Of a DNA stretch of 64,000 nucleotides, positions 35,640 through 45,693 are shown in pieces. The stretch comes from Mycobacteroides chelonae CCUG 47445 (GTDB lineage Bacteria > Actinomycetota > Actinomycetes > Mycobacteriales > Mycobacteriaceae): assembly GCF_001632805.1 (NCBI RefSeq), contig NZ_CP007220.1:3844001-3908000 (forward strand), given 5' to 3'. The notes under the pieces were generated by a model that did not search any database, was not told where the DNA came from, and saw only the letters and a program-made list of their open reading frames with translations. The translations under genes were made by a program, and so were the position numbers. The stretch's first letter is position 1. Each line of letters starts with the position of its first letter.

Positions 35640-37168
35640 GCTCACTTCTGATCATCGTCGCCATCGCCATTGCGGCGCTGGTGCTTTTCGTGGCGCTGCC
35701 GCTGGTCTACGTACGCAACTACATCAAGGTGCCGCCGAACGAGGTCGCGGTGTTCACGGGCCGTGGTCAGCCCAAGGTGGTGCGCGGTGGCGCCCGTTTC
35801 AAGATGCCCGGCATCGAACGGGTGGACATCATGTCGCTCGAACCGTTCAACGTGAACATCAACCTGCAGAATGCGTTGTCCAACAACGGTGTTCCGGTCA
35901 ACGTCGAGGCCGTAGGGCTGGTGCGCATCGGCTCGAACGACGAGGCGGTGCAGACCGCCGTCCAGCGCTTCCTCACCGCCGATCTCAGCGAGTTGCAGCG
36001 GCAGATCAACGAGATCCTGGCCGGTAGCCTGCGTGGCATCACCGCCACGATGACCGTCGAGGACCTGAACTCCAATCGCGACTCGCTGGCGCGCAGCGTC
36101 GTCGAGGAGGCCGGCGGCGATCTAGCCCGCATCGGCATGGAGGTCGATGTCCTGAAGATCGCGGGCATCTCCGACCGCAATGGGTACCTGGAGTCGCTCG
36201 GCCAGCGCCGTATCGCCGAGGTGCGTCGCGATGCGACGGTCGGCACTGCCCAGGCCGAGCGGGACGCGCAGATTCAATCGGCTCAAGCCCGGCAGGCCGG
36301 CTCCATCGCGCAGGCTGAGGCCGATACCGCGATCGCCTCAGCCAACCAGAAGCGCGATGTGGAACTGGCCCGTCTGCGCGCGCAGACGGAGGCGGAGAAC
36401 GCCCAGGCAGATCAGGCGGGCCCGTTGGCCCAGGCCCGGGCCGAAAAGGACGTGGGTATCGCCCGCGAGCAGGCGGAAGCCGCGCGCATGCAGGCCCGCA
36501 CCGAGGTGGAGCAGCGTCGTACCGAGCAGGCCCAGGCCGCGTTGCAGGCCGACGTCATAGCCCCGGCCGAGGCGCGCCGGCAGGCCGACATCGCGATCGC
36601 GGAAGGCAGTCGGCAGGCCGCGATCCTGAAGGCGCAGGCTGATGCCGAAGCCGAGCGGCAGAAGGGTTCCGCGGAAGCTGACGCCCGCAAGGCAGCCGCG
36701 GACGCCTTCCGTATCGAGCAGCAGGCTGCCGCCGACGGCACCAAGGCCAAGCTGATCGCCGAAGCGGACGGCATCAAGGCCAAGCTGCTGGCCGAGGCCG
36801 ACGGTAAGAAGGAGGTCGCCGCGGCACTCAATGCCTACACGCCGGAGGCCGCGCGACTGCTCACACTGCCGGACATCCTCGCGTCGGTGGTGCAGGCAAC
36901 CGAGGCCGCGTCAAAACCGATCGGCGAGATTGAAAGGCTGTCCATCATCGGCGGCTCCGGTGATGCCCAGGACGCGCTAGGCACCCTTCTAGGAGTGAGT
37001 CCGCAGGCAGTAGCGAAAGTGATTGAGAGCCTCAAGGTTTCAGGCATCGATGTGGCCGACCTACTGAACCGCACCCAGCAGGTCAAAGAATCCACGCCCC
37101 CTGCCCCCGCGCCCGCGGCGCATCCGGAAGGACCCGCGGCGCATCCGGAAGGATCAGTGGAGGAATAG
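35636..37168 (+). CDS. Flotillin/SPFH-domain protein (FloT-like)
   Basis: A 510-residue protein with an N-terminal membrane helix (about 3-22), an SPFH domain (about 25-190, GRGQPKVVRGGARFKMPGIERV) and a long Ala/Glu/Gln-rich coiled coil (about 195-400) with the flotillin repeat TKAKLIAEADGIKAKLLAEA. It presumably organises membrane microdomains with its NfeD partner. The C-terminal tail ends in Pro/Ala-rich sequence containing a duplicated seven-residue unit. Confidence 0.88.
   Translation: MSSLLIIVAIAIAALVLFVALPLVYVRNYIKVPPNEVAVFTGRGQPKVVRGGARFKMPGIERVDIMSLEPFNVNINLQNALSNNGVPVNVEAVGLVRIGSNDEAVQTAVQRFLTADLSELQRQINEILAGSLRGITATMTVEDLNSNRDSLARSVVEEAGGDLARIGMEVDVLKIAGISDRNGYLESLGQRRIAEVRRDATVGTAQAERDAQIQSAQARQAGSIAQAEADTAIASANQKRDVELARLRAQTEAENAQADQAGPLAQARAEKDVGIAREQAEAARMQARTEVEQRRTEQAQAALQADVIAPAEARRQADIAIAEGSRQAAILKAQADAEAERQKGSAEADARKAAADAFRIEQQAAADGTKAKLIAEADGIKAKLLAEADGKKEVAAALNAYTPEAARLLTLPDILASVVQATEAASKPIGEIERLSIIGGSGDAQDALGTLLGVSPQAVAKVIESLKVSGIDVADLLNRTQQVKESTPPAPAPAAHPEGPAAHPEGSVEE
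37112..37153 (+). repeat. 21-base perfect tandem duplication in the flotillin tail
   Basis: The 21-base unit at 37112-37132 is repeated exactly at 37133-37153. In protein it duplicates AAHPEGP-type sequence just before the stop. It keeps the frame, so copy-number change by slippage would only lengthen or shorten the tail. Confidence 0.9.
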
Positions 37169-37197
37169 CGACACCTCCTGCGAAGTTGGGACGCGAC

Positions 37198-38022
37198 ATG
37201 GGCGAATCGAACCTCAACCGGTATGGAATATGGAACGGCGGTCCGGTCACACCGGAGCAGGCCAAGGCCATCGAGGATCTCGGCTACGGATCGGTGTGGA
37301 TCGGGGGTGTGTTCACCTCGGATCTCGCGTACGTAGAGCCGCTGTTGGAGGCGACCGAGAATCTCACGGTCGCCAGCGGCATCGTGAACATCTGGACCTC
37401 CCCGGTCGAGGAGATAGCGGCCTCGTTCCACCGGATCGAGGCCGCCTATCCGGGGCGGTTCCTCCTGGGCGTGGGTGCCGGGCATCCGGAGGCCTCGGCC
37501 GAGTACCGCAAGCCGTACGACGCCCTTGTCGAGTACCTCGACGGGCTGGATGCCGCGGGCGTACCCAAGCAGCGCCGGGCATTGGCCGCGCTCGGCCCCA
37601 AGGTGCTCAAGCTCTCGGCGGATCGCACCGCGGGCGCACACCCCTATCTGACGACGCCCGAGCACACCCGGGAAGCCCGGGAGATCATCGGCCCGGACGC
37701 GCTGCTCATCCCCGAGCACAAGGTGGTGCTCAGCACCGACGCACAGAGCGCACGCGAGATCGGCCGCCGCACCGTCGATTTCTATCTTCAGTTGAGCAAC
37801 TACGTAAATAACTGGAAGAGACTTGGTTTCAGCGACGAGGACGTCACCTCGCCGGGAAGTGACGCCTTCATCGACGCCGTGGTGGCGCACGGAACGGCCG
37901 AGGAAATCGCCGCACGATTGCACGAACACCTCGACGCCGGCGCAGACCAGGTACTCATTCAGGTCCTGGGCGATAAGGGGTTGGTCGACACATTGACCTC
38001 GTTGGCGGACACGCTTCGGTAA
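37198..38022 (+). CDS. LLM-class F420-dependent oxidoreductase (Rv3463-like)
   Basis: A 274-residue luciferase-like TIM-barrel protein starting at the ATG at 37198 (MGESNLNRYGIWNGG); an in-frame TTG four codons earlier is less likely. Residues such as SGIVNIWTSPVEEIAASF and PGRFLLGVGAGHPEA match the mycobacterial subfamily. In M. tuberculosis its counterpart is also immediately upstream of rmlB. The substrate is unknown. Confidence 0.83.
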   Translation: MGESNLNRYGIWNGGPVTPEQAKAIEDLGYGSVWIGGVFTSDLAYVEPLLEATENLTVASGIVNIWTSPVEEIAASFHRIEAAYPGRFLLGVGAGHPEASAEYRKPYDALVEYLDGLDAAGVPKQRRALAALGPKVLKLSADRTAGAHPYLTTPEHTREAREIIGPDALLIPEHKVVLSTDAQSAREIGRRTVDFYLQLSNYVNNWKRLGFSDEDVTSPGSDAFIDAVVAHGTAEEIAARLHEHLDAGADQVLIQVLGDKGLVDTLTSLADTLR

Positions 38023-38030
38023 TCCCCCAC

Positions 38031-38036
38031 TAGGGT
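38031..38036 (+). promoter_or_regulatory. Predicted -10 of rmlB, leaderless
   Basis: TAGGGT six bases before the ATG at 38043; no Shine-Dalgarno sequence is visible. Confidence 0.45.
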
Positions 38037-38039
38037 TAG

Positions 38040-39038
<999 letters not shown>

Positions 39039-39039
39039 A

Positions 39040-39657
39040 GTGCAGATTCGCGAGTTATCGGTGCCCGGTGCCTTCGAGATCACTCCGGTGCAGCATCATG
39101 ACAGCCGTGGAGTGTTCCTCGAATTATTCAAGGGCGCAGCACTTGCCGAGGCCATCGGCCACCCGTTCGATCTACAGCAGGCCAACTGCTCGGTATCGGC
39201 GGCCGGTTCGCTGCGCGGGATCCACTTCGCCGACGTGCCACCCGGGCAAGCCAAATACGTCACCTGTCTGACCGGTTCCGTATATGACGTGGTGGTCGAT
39301 ATCCGTGTTGGTTCACCGACATTCGGCGCGTGGGACGCTGTGCTGCTGGACCCCCGAGACCGCCGCGCGGTCTACGTGCCGGAGGGTGTCGGCCACGGGT
39401 TCCTCGCGCTTGAGGATGCCTCCACGGTCGTTTACCTGTGCTCCGCCGGGTATGCCCCGGGCCGCGAACATGGCATCAATCCGCTGGATCCCACGATCGC
39501 GATCCAGTGGCCTACCAGCCGACCCGATGGCACCGAGCTTTCTCTAGTTGTCTCCGAAAAGGACAGTGCTGCACCATCATTAATCGATGCTCAGGAGTCA
39601 GGTCTGCTACCTATCGCATCCGAGGTGCAGGCCTTCCTGGCAGATCTCTCCGACTGA
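39040..39657 (+). CDS. rmlC: dTDP-4-dehydrorhamnose 3,5-epimerase
   Basis: A 205-residue cupin epimerase, third step of dTDP-rhamnose synthesis. The start is the GTG at 39040, directly after the rmlB stop. The catalytic His is in SLRGIHFADVPPGQAKYV and the Tyr/Asp partners lie near VYDVVVDIRVGSPTFG. GVGHGFLALEDAS is family-typical. The larger open frame to 38668 is a shadow of rmlB. Confidence 0.96.
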   Translation: MQIRELSVPGAFEITPVQHHDSRGVFLELFKGAALAEAIGHPFDLQQANCSVSAAGSLRGIHFADVPPGQAKYVTCLTGSVYDVVVDIRVGSPTFGAWDAVLLDPRDRRAVYVPEGVGHGFLALEDASTVVYLCSAGYAPGREHGINPLDPTIAIQWPTSRPDGTELSLVVSEKDSAAPSLIDAQESGLLPIASEVQAFLADLSD

Positions 39658-39667
39658 TCAGCGAATC

Positions 39668-39696
39668 TTCCCACGCCACCGCGTGTTTGCTAAAGT
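39668..39696 (+). promoter_or_regulatory. Predicted promoter of the Pro-rich membrane protein gene
   Basis: TTCCCA (39668-39673), 17 bases, TAAAGT (39691-39696), then six bases to the ATG at 39703: a good SigA-like promoter predicting a leaderless message. Confidence 0.55.
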
Positions 39697-39702
39697 CCGT
39701 AC

Positions 39703-40581
39703 ATGACGCAACCGCCTTCGGGTCCGCCGCCCTCGGATCCCGGACCACCGGAGTTTCCGCCGTATCCGACTCCGACAGGCCCCGGGTACCCGCCGGTCGG
39801 ACCACCACCAATGGGTGGATATCCACCCGTTCCCCCGGCCGGGCCCGCGGGTGTCGAGCCTTATCCGCCCTATCCCCAGGCGAACCCGGCTGGTGGGTAC
39901 CCACCGCCACCGCCGGGATACCCGTCGGCACCCTATGGCTATCCCGCGGCGGGCGCCTATCCCCCCGTGGAAAGTGCACGGAGCACCAATGGATTTGCCA
40001 TCACGGCACTGATCTTCGGCATCATCCCCTGCCTCGGCGGAATCCTGGGCATCATCTTCGGCATCCTGGGCCTGAACCAGATCAAACGAACCGGCCAGAA
40101 CGGCCGCGGGTTGGCCATCGCGGGCATCGCGCTCGGCTCTCTGTGGGTGATCGCGTCGATTGTCGTCATCGCGGCGGGCATCAACGACAAGCCCAAGCGT
40201 GACGATTCCGGACACGTCACCCAGTCCGGCGATATGGACGTCACCCAATTGCGCGTAGGTGACTGCGTGGCCGATCTGGGCGACAAAGACTTCTACACGA
40301 CAACCAAGGCGATTCCGTGTGCGCAGCCGCACAAGGCAGAGGTGTACGCACTGCTGCCGCTGTCCGGGACCTCCGTGCCCCCACAGTCCGTGCTGGACGA
40401 GAAGGGTAACGAGGGCTGCAGCACCGCGCTGGAAAGCTACTCCCCCAGCGCATTCGAGGACGACGGGGTCGAGATCACCTACCTGTACCCCACCAAACGT
40501 TCGTGGGCGCAGGGTGACCACTCGATCGCCTGCGTGGCCGTCTTCACCACGGAGCGCACGGCGTCCATCAAGGGCAAGTAG
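39703..40581 (+). CDS. Pro/Tyr/Gly-rich DUF4190 membrane protein with septum-formation-like domain
   Basis: The 292-residue protein has an N-terminal low-complexity region (1-90) of PP, GYP and PPP units, then two membrane helices with the DUF4190 signature (FGIIPCLGGILGIIFGILGLNQIKR), then an extracytoplasmic domain (about 180-285) with two or three Cys (VGDCVAD, AIPCAQPHKAEVY, SIACVAVF) resembling the Septum_form family. A role at the envelope or septum is inferred. It ends without any gap against convergent mapA. Confidence 0.75.
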   Translation: MTQPPSGPPPSDPGPPEFPPYPTPTGPGYPPVGPPPMGGYPPVPPAGPAGVEPYPPYPQANPAGGYPPPPPGYPSAPYGYPAAGAYPPVESARSTNGFAITALIFGIIPCLGGILGIIFGILGLNQIKRTGQNGRGLAIAGIALGSLWVIASIVVIAAGINDKPKRDDSGHVTQSGDMDVTQLRVGDCVADLGDKDFYTTTKAIPCAQPHKAEVYALLPLSGTSVPPQSVLDEKGNEGCSTALESYSPSAFEDDGVEITYLYPTKRSWAQGDHSIACVAVFTTERTASIKGK

Positions 40582-41376
40582 CTACGGGCGCGGCGTCAGG
40601 ATGCGGGGGCCGTCCTCGGTGACGGCCACCGTGTGCTCCCAGTGCGCGGCCCGCGATCCGTCGGTGGTGACGACGGTCCAATCGTCGGCCAGCACCCGGG
40701 TCTGAGTGGTGCCCAGCGTGAGCATCGGTTCAATGGCGAGCACCGACCCCACGGCGAGGAGTGGCCCCTTGCCGGGGGCTCCCTCATTGGGCAGGAACGG
40801 GTCAAGATGCATCGAGCGACCGATACCGTGGCCGCCGTAGCCATCCACGATTCCGAATGCCCGGTCAAACTGCTTCTCGGCCGCCCGGGTGCCCAGCTCG
40901 ATAGCGTGGGACACGTCGGTGAGCCGATTTCCCGGAATCATCGCCGCGATACCGGCCTCCATGGACAGGCGGGTGGCTTCCGACAGCGCCTCGTCGACGG
41001 GGATGACCGTGCCCACCGCAAAGGTCCACGCAGAATCCCCGTGCCATCCGTCCAGGATCGCGCCACAGTCGATGGAGACCAGGTCACCGTCCGCCAAGAC
41101 CGCTGTCGCCGAGGGTATTCCGTGGACCACTTGATCATTGACCGAGGAGCAGATCGAAGCCGGGAATCCGTGATACCCCAGGAACGACGGCACCGCGCCG
41201 GCATCCCGGATCACCGATTCGGCGACCCGGTCCAGCTCCAGCGTCGAAACGCCCGGCTTCGCGGCATCACGCACGGCGACCAATGCGGCGCCCACGATGG
41301 CGCCCGCGGCGGCCATGGCATCGAGTTCTCCGGCGGTGCGCTGCTCCACCGTCTTCTTGCGGCCGAAGAGACCCAC
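40582..41376 (-). CDS. mapA: Methionine aminopeptidase type I
   Basis: A 264-residue enzyme removing N-terminal Met. Metal ligands are present: Asp in [16 protein letters not shown], the second Asp there, His in [12 protein letters not shown], Glu in AIEPMLTLG and a late Glu in AHWEHTVAV. The start is the GTG at 41376 ([18 protein letters not shown]), which gives the same length as the M. tuberculosis homologue. It lies 25 bases after adk, in the order secY-adk-mapA. Confidence 0.95.
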   Translation of the reverse strand: MGLFGRKKTVEQRTAGELDAMAAAGAIVGAALVAVRDAAKPGVSTLELDRVAESVIRDAGAVPSFLGYHGFPASICSSVNDQVVHGIPSATAVLADGDLVSIDCGAILDGWHGDSAWTFAVGTVIPVDEALSEATRLSMEAGIAAMIPGNRLTDVSHAIELGTRAAEKQFDRAFGIVDGYGGHGIGRSMHLDPFLPNEGAPGKGPLLAVGSVLAIEPMLTLGTTQTRVLADDWTVVTTDGSRAAHWEHTVAVTEDGPRILTPRP

Positions 41377-41401
41377 TAACGTCCCACTACTGACTCGCCT
41401 G

Positions 41402-41947
41402 CTACCGGCCCAGAGCCTGCGATGTCCGCGCGAACACTTCGTCCACGGTGCCCACGGCATCGATGGTCTGCAGCACGCTCTGGTAGTACTCCAGCAGTGG
41501 TGCGGTCTCGGCGCGGTACACGTTGAGCCGGTTGCGGATGATGTCCTCGGTGTCGTCGGCGCGGCCGCGGCCCAGCAGCCGCTGCACCAGCTCTTCCACC
41601 GGCACCCGGAACTCCAGCACGGCGTCGATCTTGACCCCGCGGGCCTCTTCCATCGCGGCCAGTGCATCAGCCTGGTCCACGGTGCGCGGGAACCCGTCGA
41701 GGATGAAGCCGTCGGCGGCGTCGGCCTCGTCGAGGCGCGCTTCGACCATCTTGTTGGTGACCTCGCTGGGCACCAGGTCGCCGGCGTCCAGGTACTGCTT
41801 GGCCTGGATTCCCAGCTCGGTGCCTTCGCTGATATTCGACCGGAACAGGTCGCCGGTGGAGATCTGCGGAATGCCGAACTTCTCCGAAATCAGTTGCGCC
41901 TGCGTGCCTTTGCCTGCCCCGGGCGGGCCGAGTAACACCACTCTCAC
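41402..41947 (-). CDS. adk: Adenylate kinase
   Basis: A 181-residue short-form adenylate kinase. The P-loop [10 protein letters not shown] lies at about 7-16, and [12 protein letters not shown] and the short LID around [15 protein letters not shown] are clear. It catalyses ATP + AMP = 2 ADP. It overlaps secY by four bases. Confidence 0.98.
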   Translation of the reverse strand: MRVVLLGPPGAGKGTQAQLISEKFGIPQISTGDLFRSNISEGTELGIQAKQYLDAGDLVPSEVTNKMVEARLDEADAADGFILDGFPRTVDQADALAAMEEARGVKIDAVLEFRVPVEELVQRLLGRGRADDTEDIIRNRLNVYRAETAPLLEYYQSVLQTIDAVGTVDEVFARTSQALGR

Positions 41948-43272
41948 TTCAGGAACCCTTCGTAGTTACGCTGCATCAACTGGCTTTCGATCTGCTTCAC
42001 GGTATCGAGGCCGACGCCGATCATGATCAGTACCGCAGTTCCACCAAATGGCAGGTTCTGCATACCACCGGAGTTCCCGATCTGCAGGAATAGGTTCGGC
42101 AAGATCGCAATGACACCCAGGTAGATCGAGCCCGGCCACGTGATGCGGTTGAGCACATAGCGCAGGTAGTCAGCGGTCGCACGGCCGGGGCGGATACCGG
42201 GGATGAAGCCACCGAACTTGTTCATCTCGTCGGCACGCTCGTCGGGGTTGAAGGTGATCGACACGTAGAAGAACGTGAAGAACACGATCAGCGTGAAGTA
42301 AATCGCGATGTACCAGTAGTTGCTGGGATCGGTCAGGTAGGTGCTGACGAATCGATCCCACCAGCCGGTCTTGTCCTTCCCGCCGCTGCGCACGAGCTGA
42401 GTGATCAGGCCCGGGATGTACAACAGTGAGGAGGCGAAGATGACCGGGATAACGCCGGCCTGGTTGACCTTCAGCGGCAAGTAGGTGGAGGTACCGCCGT
42501 ACATACGCCGACCGACCATGCGCTTGGCGTACTGGACGGGAATGCGGCGCTGGCCCTGTTCGACGAACACGACACCGACCACGATGAGGAGCGCCGCCAC
42601 GCATACGGCGGCGAAGGTGACACCGCCGCGGCTGTCGAGGATGGTCTTGCCCTCGGCGGGAATCCGGGCAGCGATGCCGGCGAAGATCAGCAGCGACATA
42701 CCGTTGCCGACTCCGCGTTCGGTGACCATCTCACCGAGCCACATCACCAAGGTGGATCCGGCGGTCATGACCAGAACCATCACGCTCAGCGAGAAGATCG
42801 ACTGGTCCGAAACGATCTCGTCCTTGCGGTCACAGCCCTGCAGCAGGTTTCCGCTGGCACCCAGCGCGACGATCGAGGTGGACTGCAGCAGCGCCAGCGC
42901 GACCGACAGGTAGCGGGTGTACTGCGTCATCTTGGCCTGGCCGGACTGGCCTTCCTTGCGCAGCTGCTCGAACCGGGGAATGACCACGGTGAGCAGCTGA
43001 ACGATGATGCTGGCGGTGATGTACGGCATGACGCCGACCGCGAAAACCGACAGCTGCAGCAGCGCGCCACCCGAGAAAAGGTTGATCAGCGAGTAGATCT
43101 GCGCCGAGTCGCCACTGCTGACCTGTTCGACGCAGTACTTGACGTTGGCGTAGTTCACGCCGGGAGACGGCAGGGTCGCACCCAGCCGGTAAATGATCAC
43201 GATCCCGATCGTGAAGAGGATCTTCCGCCTCAGGTCAGCTGTCCTGAGAGCAGAGACAAAAGCGGAAAGCAC
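41944..43272 (-). CDS. secY: Sec translocon channel subunit SecY
   Basis: A 442-residue protein with ten membrane helices. [31 protein letters not shown] (plug-side motif), [16 protein letters not shown] and [25 protein letters not shown] are diagnostic. The start is the GTG at 43272, with GGAGG nearby. It heads secY-adk-mapA; here it is detached from rplO by 10 kb of accessory genes. Confidence 0.98.
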   Translation of the reverse strand: MLSAFVSALRTADLRRKILFTIGIVIIYRLGATLPSPGVNYANVKYCVEQVSSGDSAQIYSLINLFSGGALLQLSVFAVGVMPYITASIIVQLLTVVIPRFEQLRKEGQSGQAKMTQYTRYLSVALALLQSTSIVALGASGNLLQGCDRKDEIVSDQSIFSLSVMVLVMTAGSTLVMWLGEMVTERGVGNGMSLLIFAGIAARIPAEGKTILDSRGGVTFAAVCVAALLIVVGVVFVEQGQRRIPVQYAKRMVGRRMYGGTSTYLPLKVNQAGVIPVIFASSLLYIPGLITQLVRSGGKDKTGWWDRFVSTYLTDPSNYWYIAIYFTLIVFFTFFYVSITFNPDERADEMNKFGGFIPGIRPGRATADYLRYVLNRITWPGSIYLGVIAILPNLFLQIGNSGGMQNLPFGGTAVLIMIGVGLDTVKQIESQLMQRNYEGFLK

Positions 43273-43401
43273 ACATCCTCCTGCGCATCCTGCAGCTCGC
43301 CATGTGATCTGCTAGATGAATCAGCTGGTGATCCCAGCGTTGGGTAACCGTTTCGGCGGCCGTCAGGGCACGCCCGGGCCGGATACGAGACTAACAGTTC
43401 G

Positions 43402-44667
43402 CTACATACCGGTGGAGAAGACGGTGTCCTTCTGGTCGGGGATGACGGTGCCATCGGTACGCAGCAGCGGCCCCGTACTGCCATCCGGGTTGGTCCGGCC
43501 GTCTGTCGCGCACAGGTACGGCTCCATACGCTGCGGATAGGGGTCGATAAACATCGGATTGATCAACCATTTGCCGTCGGCGTTGTCATAGGCCCGGCAC
43601 ATGAGTTCGGTCTTGTTCCGGTTGATGACGAGGTGAGCGGCGGTGGCGTCGTCGACGAAGGTGACGTCGGTGGTCGAGTCCCCGGCGGCAAGAATCTGCC
43701 GTTTGTCGACGTCGTAGGGCTCGAAGGCGGCGGGTCCCTGCACACCGAAGACCACCTGGTTGGCCCAGCAGCGTTTGCCATCGACGTAAGTGATCACCGT
43801 GTCGGCACCATCGGGTTGTCCGCCACAGCCCTTGACGTGCGGTGTCTGCCTTCCGCTGGCGTCATAGACGCTGCGCACTCCGATCACCTGGTTTGTCGGA
43901 ATCCCGATTTCCGGTGACCACACCTTGGCGACCACCTCCGAGGACGCCGAGATCACCCAGGTGCTGACGCCGTGGGCCTGCAGGGTGGCAATGAGGTCCT
44001 TGATCTGCGGATAGACCCGCACATACCCCGGCACGGTGGTGGTGCCGATGGTCTGAGTGGCTCCGATCGGCGCATCCAGGTTCTCGCGCTTGGCCGCCTG
44101 CGCGAATTGGGCGACCTCGTCGGCGGTGTAGCCGGCGGTCAGTGCGACTGTCCACACGTAGGCACCATTGCTCCAGCGCTGGTTGTATCCGGTGAAGGCT
44201 TCCTGTTCGTCATGGGTCTTGCCTTCGCGGATCGCCAGGATCTCGTCGGCGCATGCCGCGTTGGTCGAGGTGGGCAGCGGCCGGCCGGTGGGGGTTGTGG
44301 TGCCACATGCCTCACGCAGTGCGGTGGTCGCGACCTCGGTGATGTGGCGGCTGGTGGAGTGCCAGTCCTCGGGTTGGCGGATCTTGTCGTGCCGCAGCAT
44401 CCAGGCGAGGGTCGCGTCGGAGATGTCGTTCTTGACTTCGGTGTTGTCCCAGTCGAAAAGCGCGACCGCCTTGGTGGGACGTTTCCAGGTCCCGGTGCAG
44501 GTGCTGTTGGCGTCGATCGCGGCCTGTAGCCGTTCCCTGACCTCGCCGTACCAGGGCAAGGTGGGGTCCAGCTGGCGACATCCCGGTGCCGCGGACGCGG
44601 CGGGAGTGCCCACATTGCATGCCGCAATAGACAATACGACGGCAGCAATCCACCTCATGGCATTCAC
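43402..44667 (-). CDS. Exported HAD-family phosphatase, phosphorylcholine-phosphatase-like
   Basis: A 421-residue exported protein with the haloacid dehalogenase motif I FDWDNTEVKND (nucleophile Asp72, acid Asp74) and motif III/IV GDSTTDVTFVDD. The overall layout resembles Pseudomonas phosphorylcholine phosphatase PchP. The N-terminus has a signal peptide; IAAC at about 16-20 is also a possible lipobox, so it could be a lipoprotein or be cleaved near ASAAPG. It overlaps the upstream unknown gene by four bases (ATGA), forming a two-gene operon. Confidence 0.75.
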   Translation of the reverse strand: MNAMRWIAAVVLSIAACNVGTPAASAAPGCRQLDPTLPWYGEVRERLQAAIDANSTCTGTWKRPTKAVALFDWDNTEVKNDISDATLAWMLRHDKIRQPEDWHSTSRHITEVATTALREACGTTTPTGRPLPTSTNAACADEILAIREGKTHDEQEAFTGYNQRWSNGAYVWTVALTAGYTADEVAQFAQAAKRENLDAPIGATQTIGTTTVPGYVRVYPQIKDLIATLQAHGVSTWVISASSEVVAKVWSPEIGIPTNQVIGVRSVYDASGRQTPHVKGCGGQPDGADTVITYVDGKRCWANQVVFGVQGPAAFEPYDVDKRQILAAGDSTTDVTFVDDATAAHLVINRNKTELMCRAYDNADGKWLINPMFIDPYPQRMEPYLCATDGRTNPDGSTGPLLRTDGTVIPDQKDTVFSTGM

Positions 44668-45530
44668 CGGCCGAAATTACCACCGCGCGTCCGTGATTCG
44701 GGGCTGGTCACCGAACGTTCACCGGTATTTCCCGCGTGGTGAGACCGAATCTGCGCGGCCCGCTGCCAAATGCGTTCTCGCAGTTGCTCGATGTCGGCCG
44801 GATACGGCGCCGACAGAACGTCGGCTCGCGCCTGTTTCGCGATGGCGACCTCGCGGCGATAGTTCAGGAAGATCTGTATCTCGCCGTCCCGGTCGGCCAG
44901 ATACTCATAGTCCGTGTGCCACGGCTCCGTAATGCGCATCAGTTCGGCGTAGGTGGCCCACTGTCGCAATGTCTGCGGCCCGCCCGCCAACACCAGTACT
45001 CCGCCGATTCGTTCGGCGCTCTCCCACCCGGTGGGTGCCGGCGTGTAGGGGTACTCCCGTTGCCCGGCGGGCATCTGCCGCCACGCCCGGAATTCGGCGG
45101 CCCGGCTGTCGAGTCCATGGGTGCGCCAGCGCACGGTTCCGTCGGGCGTGGTCGGCGGCCGCCGACGCAATGCCCTGGCCGCCTGCCGGGTGAGCACGGT
45201 CAGATGCGACGGCAGCAGCACAATCGGGTCCGCGGGCTCAGCATCGAACGGATTCGGATCGAGATGCGCGCGGTCGATGAGCACCAGCGTGCCGGGTTGC
45301 CGCTGATAGGCCAGACCCCACAGCAGCCGTGCCAGCATCTTGGCGCCGGGCTCATCGGATAACACGTGCCAAGTTTCATGAAACCGGTTGGTGGAGAAGC
45401 GCACATCGACGTCGGCGCGCAGCGTGATAATCGTGTAGGACTTTCCGTCGAGCATCACGGAGTGCCGGTGCAGCTTCGTCACGCTGTCCGGTGTCGCGGC
45501 CGCGTGTGGCCGCACCGCTGTATCGGCCAC
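44664..45530 (-). CDS. Hypothetical protein encoded with the HAD phosphatase
   Basis: A 288-residue soluble protein with no family that I recognise. I choose the GTG at 45530, because AGGAGG lies five bases upstream; the in-frame GTG at 45536 overlaps that site. The N-terminal part is beta-rich (KSYTIITLRADVDVRFSTNRFHE), the middle is Arg/Pro-rich, and there is no signal peptide or membrane helix. Translational coupling to the exported phosphatase suggests a common task, but nothing shows which. Confidence 0.65.
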   Translation of the reverse strand: MADTAVRPHAAATPDSVTKLHRHSVMLDGKSYTIITLRADVDVRFSTNRFHETWHVLSDEPGAKMLARLLWGLAYQRQPGTLVLIDRAHLDPNPFDAEPADPIVLLPSHLTVLTRQAARALRRRPPTTPDGTVRWRTHGLDSRAAEFRAWRQMPAGQREYPYTPAPTGWESAERIGGVLVLAGGPQTLRQWATYAELMRITEPWHTDYEYLADRDGEIQIFLNYRREVAIAKQARADVLSAPYPADIEQLRERIWQRAAQIRSHHAGNTGERSVTSPESRTRGGNFGR

Positions 45531-45693
45531 ATTCACCTCCTGATGTCTCGGCCAGCCACTGTGCCGGAACAGCAAACACCTCGCCCCGGGTCGCATGCAA
45601 CCGAATTTGCGCAGGCCACGGACCCAGGGGTGCGCAATCCCGGACTGCGGCGCACTATGGTCGGGGCACCCCGACAACCTCTAAGGAGCCTCG

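Noticed and set aside
34968-35645. 226-codon upstream extension of the FAD monooxygenase
   Set aside because: It runs antisense through the NfeD gene; the FAD motif should be close to the N-terminus.
37112-37153. Tandem repeat as a CRISPR-like array
   Set aside because: Only two adjoining copies without spacers, inside a coding sequence.
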